A stretch of DNA of 56,042 bases from Rhodocyclaceae bacterium. Its GTDB lineage: Bacteria; Pseudomonadota; Gammaproteobacteria; Burkholderiales; Rhodocyclaceae. Of this stretch, positions 21,296 to 29,754 are shown in pieces (position 1 is the stretch's first letter; every line of letters starts with the position of its first letter). The stretch is taken from positions 1-56,042 of the forward strand of contig RXJP01000031.1 of assembly GCA_003963315.1 (NCBI GenBank), in the 5' to 3' direction. The position numbers and the translations under genes are program-made. The notes below the pieces were generated by a model that ran no database searches, was not told the origin of the DNA, and worked only from the letters and a program-made list of their open reading frames with translations.

Positions 21296-22546
21296 TCATT
21301 TCCTGTTGTCATTGCCGGCGCCGCGGGCTTCTCGGAACCAGGATTCAAGCCTGTCAAGCAGGCGGTCACGGGAAAAATGCTCCCGGTAATAGGCCTGGCC
21401 CCGCTCGCCCATCTCCCGCCTAGCAGCCGGGTCAGCGGACAGTAGGACGCGGACAGAGCGCTCGAGCCCGGCGGCATCCCCCGCCGGGCACGCAAGGCCT
21501 CCGCCCGATTCCTCGATGATGCGCGCCCCCTCCCCGCTGATCATGCCGAGCACCGGGCGGCCGGCGGTCAGATAGGATTGTAGTTTCCCAGGGACCGTCA
21601 GTGCGAAAATCGGCTCGTCGCGCAGACTGAGGAGCAGGGCGTCCGCCGTCCGGAACAGGGCCGGCATGGCCTCATTGGGCTGCTGGCCGAGGAAGCGCAC
21701 CTTGTCCTCCAGGCCCAGGGCAGCGACTCGAGCATGGGCCTCGGTCGCGGCCCGACCATCTCCAGCAATAACCCACTCAACATAGGCGTCGCGCAGCCGT
21801 CCGGCCGCATCGATGATGGCAGGAAAGTCCTGCGCCGCGCCGATGTTGCCTGCGAACACGATTCGGAAAGGCCGCTCGCCCGTCACCCTCCTGACCTTGG
21901 CGTCGTCATCGGGGATCTCAAGCGCAGCTTCGTAGGCGGCCTCACCCCAATTCGGGAAGTAGCGCACCTTGCCCGGCTCAACGCCCTGGCGGTTGAGTTC
22001 GCCGCAGAAGGCCTCGGATTGAACCAACAACAGGTCGCAGCGGCGATAAATCCACTTTACTAAGCGGTCCACCAGGGCTAACACCCCCGGCGAAGAAACT
22101 ACGCCCACTGCCTGTAGGCTCTTCGGCCAGAGATCGAGTATCCAGAACAGCACCGGCACGCCGAAGCGACGGCGGGCCAGGGCTGAAACTAGGCCGACGG
22201 TGATCGGCGAGGGCTCGAAGACGAAGATGGCATCGTAAACCCGGCGGGGCAAGCGGAATTGCACGGCCCAGGCAGCACTGATGACGAAGGAACAGTAGTT
22301 TGCGAGCAGGCGCAGCCCGCCTCCGTCACCACGGGGTAGCAGTGGTACTCGGTAGACTCGCGCAGCGCCGATGGTCTCGGTCCAGGGCCCCTGCCAGCCG
22401 TAACCCAGGGCAATCCGCCCGGAGGGGTAGTTGGGCAGGCCAGTGAGCACGGTGATCTCGTGCCCCCGCCCGGCTAGGGCATCCACCAGGTCGTTAATGC
22501 GGAAATTCTCCGGGTAAAAATACTGGCTGATGAAGAGGATGTGCAT
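21296..22546 (-). CDS. Glycosyltransferase family 4, probable L-FucNAc transferase (WbuB/WbjE-like)
   Basis: 416-aa GT-B glycosyltransferase beginning MHILFISQYFYPENFRIND, which strongly resembles WbuB/WbjE. The glycosyltransferase-1 domain holds RIVFAGNIGAAQDFP and a donor-binding PxxxxExxxxG-like stretch near 320-340. It is peripheral to the inner membrane, adding a sugar to the lipid-linked repeat unit. Adjacent to wbjBCD, an L-FucNAc donor is the natural inference, as in E. coli O26 and P. aeruginosa O11. Confidence 0.82.
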   Translation of the reverse strand: MHILFISQYFYPENFRINDLVDALAGRGHEITVLTGLPNYPSGRIALGYGWQGPWTETIGAARVYRVPLLPRGDGGGLRLLANYCSFVISAAWAVQFRLPRRVYDAIFVFEPSPITVGLVSALARRRFGVPVLFWILDLWPKSLQAVGVVSSPGVLALVDRLVKWIYRRCDLLLVQSEAFCGELNRQGVEPGKVRYFPNWGEAAYEAALEIPDDDAKVRRVTGERPFRIVFAGNIGAAQDFPAIIDAAGRLRDAYVEWVIAGDGRAATEAHARVAALGLEDKVRFLGQQPNEAMPALFRTADALLLSLRDEPIFALTVPGKLQSYLTAGRPVLGMISGEGARIIEESGGGLACPAGDAAGLERSVRVLLSADPAARREMGERGQAYYREHFSRDRLLDRLESWFREARGAGNDNRK

Positions 22547-22556
22547 GGCAGCCCCG

Positions 22557-23777
22557 TCAGTCTTCGCCGGCCTTCAGGCGGCGATAGAGGGCGAGGACCT
22601 CGCTGGCATTCCGCGCCGCATCGAAGCTGCCCTCGGCGAAGGCGCGGGCCTGGTCACCCATGGTTCGCCGCAGTTGGGGATCACGGTAGAGGCGCTCGAT
22701 GGCGTCAGCCAGAGCCAAATGATCCCGGGGCGGGATGGTCAGGCCTGTGACCTCGGGTTGGATCGTATCCGGCATGGGCTCGGAGACTGCGGCAATCGCC
22801 GGGATGCCGTAGAGGGCGGCCTCGAAGATCGGCCGCCCCGGCGCGTCATAGTGGCTCGGGAAGGCGATCACGTCCATGGCCCGATAGACTGCCTTTAGGT
22901 CGGTGGTGAAGGGCTCGAAGCGAACGATGTCTTCCAAACCTTCGGCGGCGATGATGTCCAGCAGTTCATTGCTGATCTCCTGGGAGAAGCCCAGGCTGCG
23001 CAGCAGTCGGTCGCGCCAGCCGGATTGATGGCGGATTTCCTTGCCGATCAGCTTGAAACGCACCGGTACGCCGCGGCGCTTCAGTTCGGCGGCGGCACGG
23101 ACAAATTCGATGCAGCCCTTGACCCGGGCGATGACCCCGACCATGCCCACCACCAGCTCCCCGGGGCAGACATCGCCCGTGGGACCGCCGCCGTCGGGGA
23201 CCTTGAGGCCGTTGTGGATCACTGTGGACGACAGATCGGCCGGCAGGCTCTGCTGGACGTTCTGGTCGATGGCGATGCGCATCGCGGAATAGCGGCCAAC
23301 CAGTCCAAAAACCCAGTGAGTACGGGCCAGGGGCAGCGTGCACTGAACCGAGCGTACATGAACCACCACCGGCTTGCCGAACAGCCAGCGGGCAGCTAGC
23401 AAAGAAGGCAGCATGGTGATCTCGTTCACATGGACGAGGTCGGTGTCAGGCCAGCGCCGACGGGCCCGCCAGAGGGCGAACAGAGTACCCGGCAGGTAGA
23501 GCAACTCTCGGCCAAGAACTAGCCAGCGCCAGCCACGATAGTAGCTGTAGCGGCAATGGTCGAACTGGGCGACGCCTCCCGAAGTCAGCAGCAGTAAGCC
23601 CTGGCGGCCAAGGATTTCGGCATACTGGCCGCGGGGCAGCACAATCCTCGCCTCCACCGTGCCAGACGGCAGGGCGTTGATCATTTCCATCATGCTCCGC
23701 GAGGAACCGCCAAAGGGCGCCACGTGGTGCAGATAGAGCACTTTGAGGCTGGCCGCGTCGGCCTGACATTCCGTCAT
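22557..23777 (-). CDS. Glycosyltransferase family 4
   Basis: 406 aa from the ATG at 23775-23777; the frame opens upstream to 23825 but that part lies inside the neighbouring gene. It has an N-terminal acceptor domain (LYLHHVAPFGGSSRSM) and a C-terminal GT1 domain with VVGMVGVIARVKGCIEFV and FPSHYDAPGRPIFEAALYGIPAI, which contains the donor-binding Glu of GT4 enzymes. It overlaps the wbpG-like gene by 4 bp. Donor and acceptor are unknown. Confidence 0.85.
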   Translation of the reverse strand: MTECQADAASLKVLYLHHVAPFGGSSRSMMEMINALPSGTVEARIVLPRGQYAEILGRQGLLLLTSGGVAQFDHCRYSYYRGWRWLVLGRELLYLPGTLFALWRARRRWPDTDLVHVNEITMLPSLLAARWLFGKPVVVHVRSVQCTLPLARTHWVFGLVGRYSAMRIAIDQNVQQSLPADLSSTVIHNGLKVPDGGGPTGDVCPGELVVGMVGVIARVKGCIEFVRAAAELKRRGVPVRFKLIGKEIRHQSGWRDRLLRSLGFSQEISNELLDIIAAEGLEDIVRFEPFTTDLKAVYRAMDVIAFPSHYDAPGRPIFEAALYGIPAIAAVSEPMPDTIQPEVTGLTIPPRDHLALADAIERLYRDPQLRRTMGDQARAFAEGSFDAARNASEVLALYRRLKAGED

Positions 23778-24871
23778 GCGCCCCGCACCGCCCGGTAGAC
23801 CCGAAGCAGGCCGTCCCACAGCCACTTCTCCGAGCCGTAGGTCGCGTGTTCGACCCGTGGCGCATCCAGGTAAGCGTAGAAAGACGCCTCGCTGAAACCG
23901 AGCTTCTTCAACACGAAGGCCATGTCGTCGCGGAGTTGGGCAGGATCAGGATAGGGCGACTGCTCCAACTGGACGAGGGCCGCGGCGCGGGTCATCTGGC
24001 CGCTGATGACCAACGTGGACAAATGCAGGCGGCGCTTGTCGATGCCGAACTTGCGCGGCAGGATGTAGCCTTGGTAGAAGCGGGTGAACACCGACTCGTA
24101 GTGCTTGTAGGGATAGGGCTTGTAGTCCACCTCGGCGGCGAGCAGCTTCAGCGCCTCGTCCTTGCGGTAGTCGAAGTAGTCGAGGAAGGGCGTCCACTTA
24201 ATGCGCCGCACGAACTCGTTGAAGACGAAGCCCTTGACTGAGATCAGCGGATGGGTTTTGATCGGCATCGTGCCGAAGCGGCGCTGGATGGCGCGGATGT
24301 TGGTTGCGTCGAACTTCAGGTGATTCCATCCCTCCGGCATCCGCATGCCCTCGGTCGCGCGGTTGGTTCCGGCGAGGATATGACGCAGACCATAGCGGGC
24401 CGCCTGCTGGTAGTTGAGGGCCAGCATGGCGTTGTCCATAAGCAGCTCGATGTCCACCACATTGGCTTTGAAGAAAGCCAGCTGCATGTCCCGGTTCTCT
24501 TCCCAGTCGATGACGTGAGTATGAAGGTCGACGCCCAGGCGGCGCACTAGATTGGCGATGTTATGGGTGGCCAGTTCCGAGTTCCAGCCATTATCGAGGT
24601 GCACCGCTAGGGGACGCAGGCCTTGGCGCACAGCAGTGTAAAGCACGTAGGCGCTGTCGATGCCGCCACTTAGGCCGACGATGCAGTCATAGGGCTTGCT
24701 ACGCCCTGCGGCCTTAACCGCAGCAATGAAACTCTCGGCATTCTGTCCGGTGGCGGGAACGGCGACCAGCTTGGTCGCAAAGTCGCGGCAGAAATGGCAC
24801 CGGCCAGAAGCATCGAAGGTAATGTCCGGCGCCGAGGTATCCATCACGCAGGTAGTGCAGGTCTGGTTCAT
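23774..24871 (-). CDS. wbpG: N-acetyl sugar amidotransferase WbpG-type (triad 1)
   Basis: 365 aa. N-terminal zinc-knuckle pairs C5/C8 and C25/C28, then an ATP-pyrophosphatase loop SGGIDS (68-73). The family (WbpG, PseA) adenylates an N-acetyl group of a UDP- or CMP-sugar and replaces its oxygen with ammonia, giving an acetamidino group. The ammonia comes from the HisH/HisF partners encoded immediately upstream, all overlapping by 1-4 bp. In P. aeruginosa O5, WbpG with HisH2/HisF2 forms the ManNAc(3NAm)A residue; the wbpBDE genes at the other end of this locus could supply such a substrate. Sugar assignment is inference. Confidence 0.9.
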   Translation of the reverse strand: MNQTCTTCVMDTSAPDITFDASGRCHFCRDFATKLVAVPATGQNAESFIAAVKAAGRSKPYDCIVGLSGGIDSAYVLYTAVRQGLRPLAVHLDNGWNSELATHNIANLVRRLGVDLHTHVIDWEENRDMQLAFFKANVVDIELLMDNAMLALNYQQAARYGLRHILAGTNRATEGMRMPEGWNHLKFDATNIRAIQRRFGTMPIKTHPLISVKGFVFNEFVRRIKWTPFLDYFDYRKDEALKLLAAEVDYKPYPYKHYESVFTRFYQGYILPRKFGIDKRRLHLSTLVISGQMTRAAALVQLEQSPYPDPAQLRDDMAFVLKKLGFSEASFYAYLDAPRVEHATYGSEKWLWDGLLRVYRAVRGA

Positions 24872-25635
24872 AGGTGGCCTATCTCGCGCTCGAGCAGCGC
24901 ATAGTCTGGATAGGAAATCAGCACCGCACGGTGCTTGCCCTGGTAGACGAACAGGCTGCCAGCGGCAACGCCGGAGACGCCACCCTCGTGTACCGCGCCC
25001 TTGATGTCGGCGATGTCGGCGGCGCCTCCGCAGGCCACCACTGGGACGTCCACCGCGTCCACCACTGCGCGGATGGTCTTGTAGTCGAGGCCTTTCTGGG
25101 TGCCGTCTCTATCCACATCGTTGAGCAGTATCTCGCCGGCACCGAAAGCCGCCACTTTGCGGGCATAGTCGGCCGGGCTCAAGTCAGTGGCCTTGCCGCG
25201 GGCAGCGTTGAACACCCGTGGGCGACCCATCCAGTCGCGGCGGACATCAATCGCCACCACCGTACTCTGTGCACCGATGGCATCCGATATCTCTCGGATC
25301 AGTGCTGGGCGCTCAAGGGCGGCGGAATTGACTGCAATCTTCTCCACGCCGAGGGCGACGATGCGCTTGGCCAGGTTTACCGAGTCAACCCCGCCGCCAT
25401 AGCACAGAGGCATGAAGCATTCCTCAGCCACTTGGTGGATGTAGTCTAGGTCAGGCGCGGTGCCTTGGCGTGAGGCGAAGATATCGAGCAGGATCAGTTC
25501 GTCCACTTCCTTATCATTGAATATCTTAACCGCGTTGAGGGGGTCGCCAACATAGGACGGATCCTTGAAGCGGATAGTCTTAACCAGGCCCTGGCGGCGA
25601 AGCAACAGACAGGGAATAACGCGGGCACGGAGCAC
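24868..25635 (-). CDS. hisF: HisF-like ammonia-channel subunit of triad 1
   Basis: 255-aa (beta/alpha)8 barrel of the HisF family, GTG start overlapping the hisH stop. It aligns residue for residue with true HisF, but the catalytic Asp11 is Leu (RVIPCLLL) while Asp130 is kept (VVAID). That makes it a poor candidate for histidine synthesis. The C-terminal GKHRAVLISYP is that of P. aeruginosa HisF2, the partner of WbpG. Its inferred job is to pass ammonia from HisH to the amidotransferase. Confidence 0.88.
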   Translation of the reverse strand: MLRARVIPCLLLRRQGLVKTIRFKDPSYVGDPLNAVKIFNDKEVDELILLDIFASRQGTAPDLDYIHQVAEECFMPLCYGGGVDSVNLAKRIVALGVEKIAVNSAALERPALIREISDAIGAQSTVVAIDVRRDWMGRPRVFNAARGKATDLSPADYARKVAAFGAGEILLNDVDRDGTQKGLDYKTIRAVVDAVDVPVVACGGAADIADIKGAVHEGGVSGVAAGSLFVYQGKHRAVLISYPDYALLEREIGHL

Positions 25636-26258
25636 TAGTGAACCCCCAGAAAATTGGCCACCAAACGCATGCCGAACTTGTGGCTCTTCTCAGGATGGAA
25701 CTGGGCGCCGAAAACCTTACCCACCTGTACGGCGGAGGCGAAGGGCTGCCCATATACCGTGGTCCCGGCAACATCCTGAGCCCGCTCGCAATCGGCGTAG
25801 TAGGAATGAACGAAATAGAAGCGGTTATCCTCAAGCCCAGCGAACAGCGAGCAGCTAGTGGCTGGCTCGACCCGGTTCCAGCCCATGTGGGGAACCTTGA
25901 GTCCAACGGCTGGGTCGAATCGTCGAATCCGGCCTCTGATCAAGTCGAGACCAGGACGCTCACCCTCCTCGCTAGCGGGAAACAACAACTGCATGCCAAG
26001 GCAGATGCCAAGCAAAGGCACCTGGCGGGTAACTGCATCGAGCAGAGGTGGGACGAAGCCGGCGTTTTCGAGGGCGCTCATCCCGGCGTCAAAGGCACCT
26101 ACTCCAGGCAGAATGATGCGTTCAGCCGCAATGAGGTTGGCCGGGTCGCGACAAACAACCGGCTGACCACCCATCTTGCGGATCATATTGGCGATCGAGC
26201 CAATATTGCCCAGCCCATAGTCAATAATATGGACAGTCGGCTCGGGGGTGATATGCAC
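25635..26258 (-). CDS. hisH: HisH-like glutaminase subunit of triad 1
   Basis: 207-aa class I glutamine amidotransferase, GTG start. The catalytic triad is intact: C86 (GICLGMQ), H188 and E190 (QFHPEKS). It releases ammonia from glutamine for the WbpG reaction through HisF. It opens a three-gene unit (hisH-hisF-wbpG) packed with 1-4 bp overlaps and is preceded by a 101-bp gap. True HisH of histidine synthesis is unlikely, given the missing Asp in its HisF neighbour. Confidence 0.88.
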   Translation of the reverse strand: MHITPEPTVHIIDYGLGNIGSIANMIRKMGGQPVVCRDPANLIAAERIILPGVGAFDAGMSALENAGFVPPLLDAVTRQVPLLGICLGMQLLFPASEEGERPGLDLIRGRIRRFDPAVGLKVPHMGWNRVEPATSCSLFAGLEDNRFYFVHSYYADCERAQDVAGTTVYGQPFASAVQVGKVFGAQFHPEKSHKFGMRLVANFLGVH

Positions 26259-26359
26259 TCAGGTCTCCAGGACACAGCCGGCACAGGCCGAGGTAAAGAC
26301 GCTAATTATCGTCGATTTTGCCCCTGAAGGAGCTTGGCAATCGGATATTTCCGATCACC

Positions 26360-27766
26360 TCATCTTGTTTTCAACAAGGTAGATACGTTGTCCACAAAGC
26401 CAGGTTGACAGTAGTAGTCGCGCTCCAATAGGCCACCGGGATTCCAAACCTGGGAGTCCACTACCGCCGCTAAAGCACCTGGATCAGTCAGATCAAGGGC
26501 GCACCCTTCGGCCACCAGCCCGGCTACCAGTTCCCAACCCTCGAGGCGAATCACACCAGTAGGCGTGCCGATCGCCAGAGCATCGAAGTGACAGGCAGAG
26601 GCGATACTCAGGTGGAGGTCAGCTTCTGCAATCAGCTGATAAGTATTAGGCTGGGCGGCGCCCGGTTGGACTCTGATCCGCGAATCGCGTGCAATCAACT
26701 CTTCATATCCACCAGCGCCCCGGGAATAGGCGGGATGAAGCCGGACGATCAGTTCGCAATCGCCGGAATAGGCGGTCAGGAATTCATCCAGGAACGAAGC
26801 CAGGGCGCCTTGATCAAAGCCCTGAGCAGTGACCACCAGTCGTGGCCGGCGGGGGTCGGCGCGCCACGCGGATCGCAGCTCGCGGGCCCAGTCGATGATA
26901 GCCGCTCCCACCAGAATGGTGCCGCCTGTACGGGCGGCCAATGTATCCCTCTGGCGCGCGGCCCAGTACTCACCATAAAGCGCCAATCGGTCCGGCAACA
27001 ACAGGGCAGTAACGGGGCAAGCCCCCAAAGGCGTCGATGCTGCCAAGGCGTCGGGGTGATCCTCGGTATAGATTCCATGCTGCAGTTCGGCGAAGCGTAC
27101 CCCCCGATCGCGACAGGCTTTGATCAAAGCCCGCTCGCCGGTATCGGCGGCGAGCACCCACTTCACCCCGAGGCGGCCCAGCAACCAGCCATTCAATCGC
27201 GCCTGCCAGTGCAACGAACTGACCATGCGGAGGATGCGGGCGGCAGGAAAGTCCTGGACGCCTAGGCGCTCTCTAATCAACTCCGCCAGCCGTTCTATGG
27301 CTGCAGCCTCCCCCGACTTGGGCAAAAGCCGGGCGAGTATCCCAGCAAGAACCTGGATAGCGGTGGTATTGATCGCATTCACCCGACCCAGCCACGGGCT
27401 GGGAGTATTAGCTGCAGCGTTCAGGGAATACAGATAGACCCCGCCGGGGATCTCCCTCAGGAGCTTATTGAAGTAGATGTCCTCGGCCCCGTCGGGGCCC
27501 CGAAAGCGCAGGGCCGAGACATAGGATTTGACCGCATAGGCCTTACCACCGCGACAGAACATCAGGTCCATGAAGGATCGCCAAGCATGGGTCAGCAGCG
27601 CGCGGCGCCCCAAGCGTGGAGGGGACAGAGCGATGCCTTGTAGTGCCAGGGCCACGGGAAAGCGGATCACCCGCCAGGCCGACACACCACCGACAATGAA
27701 AGCAAAGGCCCCGGTTTCATCCTCGAATGCCCTTAGCCGGGCATTGGCCTCCGCTTCCGACAGCAT
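26360..27766 (-). CDS. Unrecognised polysaccharide protein, probable GT-B glycosyltransferase
   Basis: 468 aa, no signal peptide and no clear membrane segment. The C-terminal half reads like a GT-B nucleotide-sugar-binding fold: FAELQHGIY near 225, LIVRLHPAY near 345, then a Ser-rich LHLSIASACHFDALAIGTP near 390. The HP pair followed by a Ser-containing motif recalls bacterial sialyltransferase and capsule-transferase families. A nonulosonic-acid transferase would fit, since the locus makes a CMP-legionaminic-type sugar and no other candidate is obvious. This is inference; I do not recognise a named family. It lies between wzy/oxidoreductases and triad 1 on the same strand. Confidence 0.55.
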   Translation of the reverse strand: MLSEAEANARLRAFEDETGAFAFIVGGVSAWRVIRFPVALALQGIALSPPRLGRRALLTHAWRSFMDLMFCRGGKAYAVKSYVSALRFRGPDGAEDIYFNKLLREIPGGVYLYSLNAAANTPSPWLGRVNAINTTAIQVLAGILARLLPKSGEAAAIERLAELIRERLGVQDFPAARILRMVSSLHWQARLNGWLLGRLGVKWVLAADTGERALIKACRDRGVRFAELQHGIYTEDHPDALAASTPLGACPVTALLLPDRLALYGEYWAARQRDTLAARTGGTILVGAAIIDWARELRSAWRADPRRPRLVVTAQGFDQGALASFLDEFLTAYSGDCELIVRLHPAYSRGAGGYEELIARDSRIRVQPGAAQPNTYQLIAEADLHLSIASACHFDALAIGTPTGVIRLEGWELVAGLVAEGCALDLTDPGALAAVVDSQVWNPGGLLERDYYCQPGFVDNVSTLLKTR

Positions 27767-27772
27767 CCCGCG

Positions 27773-28726
27773 TTAAGCGCCCAGGCCGAAGATCTTCGCC
27801 ACCAGCACCATGGACTTCCAGGAATCCGCCAAGGTAGGCAGACTGTGGGCCTCCCCACGAACAGCGGCCAAGGCCTGTCGCGCTTGCCAGCCTAGGCCGG
27901 GTTTTAGCGCAGTGTCGAGGGGATCGCCGTCCACCGATACCAGCTTGCGCTCACCCCGGCGCTGCAGAGTGAGCTGCTCCAAGGGGCGCATTTCCGCGCG
28001 CAACTCGCGGTGAGTCACGGTCACCATCCATGGTCCCGGGCCGTCCCAGCAGCCTTCGTAGAGGCCGATGTCGCCGGAACTGAAGCGAATACTTGCCACC
28101 ACCATACCGGGTTGCTCAGGGGTCCACGGCACAACCGAGGTGACGTCGGTGATCTCTCCACGGCCAAAGACGTGGAAATAGTCGATCAGGTGGATCGAGT
28201 TGGCAAACATGTAGTTCTTAACCACTTCCGGAGGCTCGCCGTAGATGTCTCGAGCGGCAGCTTGGTCCTGCTGATCGAGCACCTTGACAAAGCGCGGAGC
28301 ATCGCAACCCGCAAGGGCGGACAGGGCATTGCGGGTGCTGCCGTAGGCACGCCGGTTGAGGGCGACGAAAACCTCACCCTCACGCCCGGCAGCGGCGTCC
28401 ACAATTCGCTTGGCGTCGGCCAAGTCATACCCGGCGGGCTTTTCCAACAGCACCTTCCAAGGGAAGCAAAAGGCCTCAGCGGCCACAGCAGCCATGGACA
28501 GCTCACGTACGGTGACGATCACCAAGTCCGCACCGGTGCGCTGATAAAGCTCCTCAACCGAGTTGCAAACCTCCATTCCAGGGTAATCGGCAGCCACTTC
28601 CTCGGCCCGACTCCGGGTCCGACTGTAGATACCGGTGAGGGTGACCCCACCCACATGGGCGAAGGCCTTCAGGTGTTCTCGGGCCATGTTGCCCGCTCCG
28701 ATCACCGCAATCTTGACTGGATTCAT
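27773..28726 (-). CDS. Gfo/Idh/MocA-family sugar oxidoreductase
   Basis: 317 aa from MNPVKIAVIGAGNMAREH (ATG 28724-28726; the open frame extends to 28906 inside the previous gene). Rossmann fold at the N-terminus, LEKPAG cofactor-site motif near 98, and a substrate domain after about 130. It presumably oxidises or reduces a nucleotide sugar with NAD(P). It forms a pair with the similar gene 1 bp upstream; the two may work in sequence. Substrate unknown. Confidence 0.8.
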   Translation of the reverse strand: MNPVKIAVIGAGNMAREHLKAFAHVGGVTLTGIYSRTRSRAEEVAADYPGMEVCNSVEELYQRTGADLVIVTVRELSMAAVAAEAFCFPWKVLLEKPAGYDLADAKRIVDAAAGREGEVFVALNRRAYGSTRNALSALAGCDAPRFVKVLDQQDQAAARDIYGEPPEVVKNYMFANSIHLIDYFHVFGRGEITDVTSVVPWTPEQPGMVVASIRFSSGDIGLYEGCWDGPGPWMVTVTHRELRAEMRPLEQLTLQRRGERKLVSVDGDPLDTALKPGLGWQARQALAAVRGEAHSLPTLADSWKSMVLVAKIFGLGA

Positions 28727-28727
28727 G

Positions 28728-29741
28728 TCATGCCCATGGGAACTTGGTATCAATTGGTAGCCCGCCAGCCAAGGAGACCGGCGCGCCATCCCGGGTAGCT
28801 GAAACCTGGGCCGCCACCAAAGCGCGCACCGCATGGCGGCCACGTATGCCATCAGGGAAATCGCCCCCCGCCAACACGCCGCGCCAAACATCAGCAGTAG
28901 GCTCAATCACGTCGGCCGGAGCAATCTGACGCAATTCTTCAGTCGCCGGCATACCGTAACGGGTGGTGGGGAGATCGCGGAATTCTTCTTGCCGACAGAT
29001 CGCCCGCAACTTGCCCGCCAGTTCATCTACGATGATCTGACCATGGCGGCACCCGTAAACTACTTGAATACCATGACCAAGGTCTCCCCCGATCTCCAGG
29101 ATTAAACGCCTTCCTGTTGCGGAGCGAGCGAACAATTGACCGGAGCGATCCTCATACTCCTTACCCCGCGGATTAGGCACGATCGCTGCGTCCGCTTGAA
29201 AAGCAACCGACGTAATTTCCTCGCCAGTCATGAAACGGAACATCTCAAAATAATGGACACCATTCATCGCCAAGCCAAAATTGGCCGCTGCTACGGTGAT
29301 ACTGCGCAAGCCACCGAAGGCTGTCGATTCAGCCATTTCTTTAACGATGGTGTACTGCTCCATGTACTGCATCTGGTGGTTCACCCCCAGACGAACACCA
29401 TAACGGCCACAAACATCCACCATTCGATCACAGTCAGCCAACGAAACCGCCATCGGCTTCTCGCAGAGAATGAAACGAACCCCGCCTGCAGCAGCATTGC
29501 AAACGTAGTCAGCATGGCTAGGCGCAGTGGAGGATACGACCATAGCTTCGGGACGGACAGCAGCCATCATCGTTTCGAAAGTAGGGAAAACGGCCTCACG
29601 AGGTATGGCTCCTTCTGCCACAGCTGCATCTACCGATGCCGGCAAAGGATCATAAGCACCCACAACAGTCAGACCAGCGCGCCGCGCCGCCTCTAGGTGT
29701 CGGCGCCCCATTCGACCGAGACCAATTACACAGGTTTTCAA
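28728..29741 (-). CDS. Gfo/Idh/MocA-family sugar oxidoreductase
   Basis: 337 aa from a TTG start at 29739-29741 preceded by AAAGGAAA; an upstream ATG (29792) would overlap wzy and has no better site. Rossmann loop VIGLGRMGRRH, CEKPMAVSL near 100, and a substrate domain. Most similar in style to oxidoreductases found in nonulosonic-acid and aminosugar clusters; substrate unknown. Its sequence is clearly different from both its neighbour and WbpB. Confidence 0.78.
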   Translation of the reverse strand: MKTCVIGLGRMGRRHLEAARRAGLTVVGAYDPLPASVDAAVAEGAIPREAVFPTFETMMAAVRPEAMVVSSTAPSHADYVCNAAAGGVRFILCEKPMAVSLADCDRMVDVCGRYGVRLGVNHQMQYMEQYTIVKEMAESTAFGGLRSITVAAANFGLAMNGVHYFEMFRFMTGEEITSVAFQADAAIVPNPRGKEYEDRSGQLFARSATGRRLILEIGGDLGHGIQVVYGCRHGQIIVDELAGKLRAICRQEEFRDLPTTRYGMPATEELRQIAPADVIEPTADVWRGVLAGGDFPDGIRGRHAVRALVAAQVSATRDGAPVSLAGGLPIDTKFPWA

Positions 29742-29754
29742 GTATTTCCTTTCA

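Noticed and set aside
24868-26258. HisH/HisF as a histidine biosynthesis pair
   Set aside because: No other his genes nearby, catalytic Asp11 of HisF is Leu, and both genes are fused by overlap to a WbpG-type amidotransferase.
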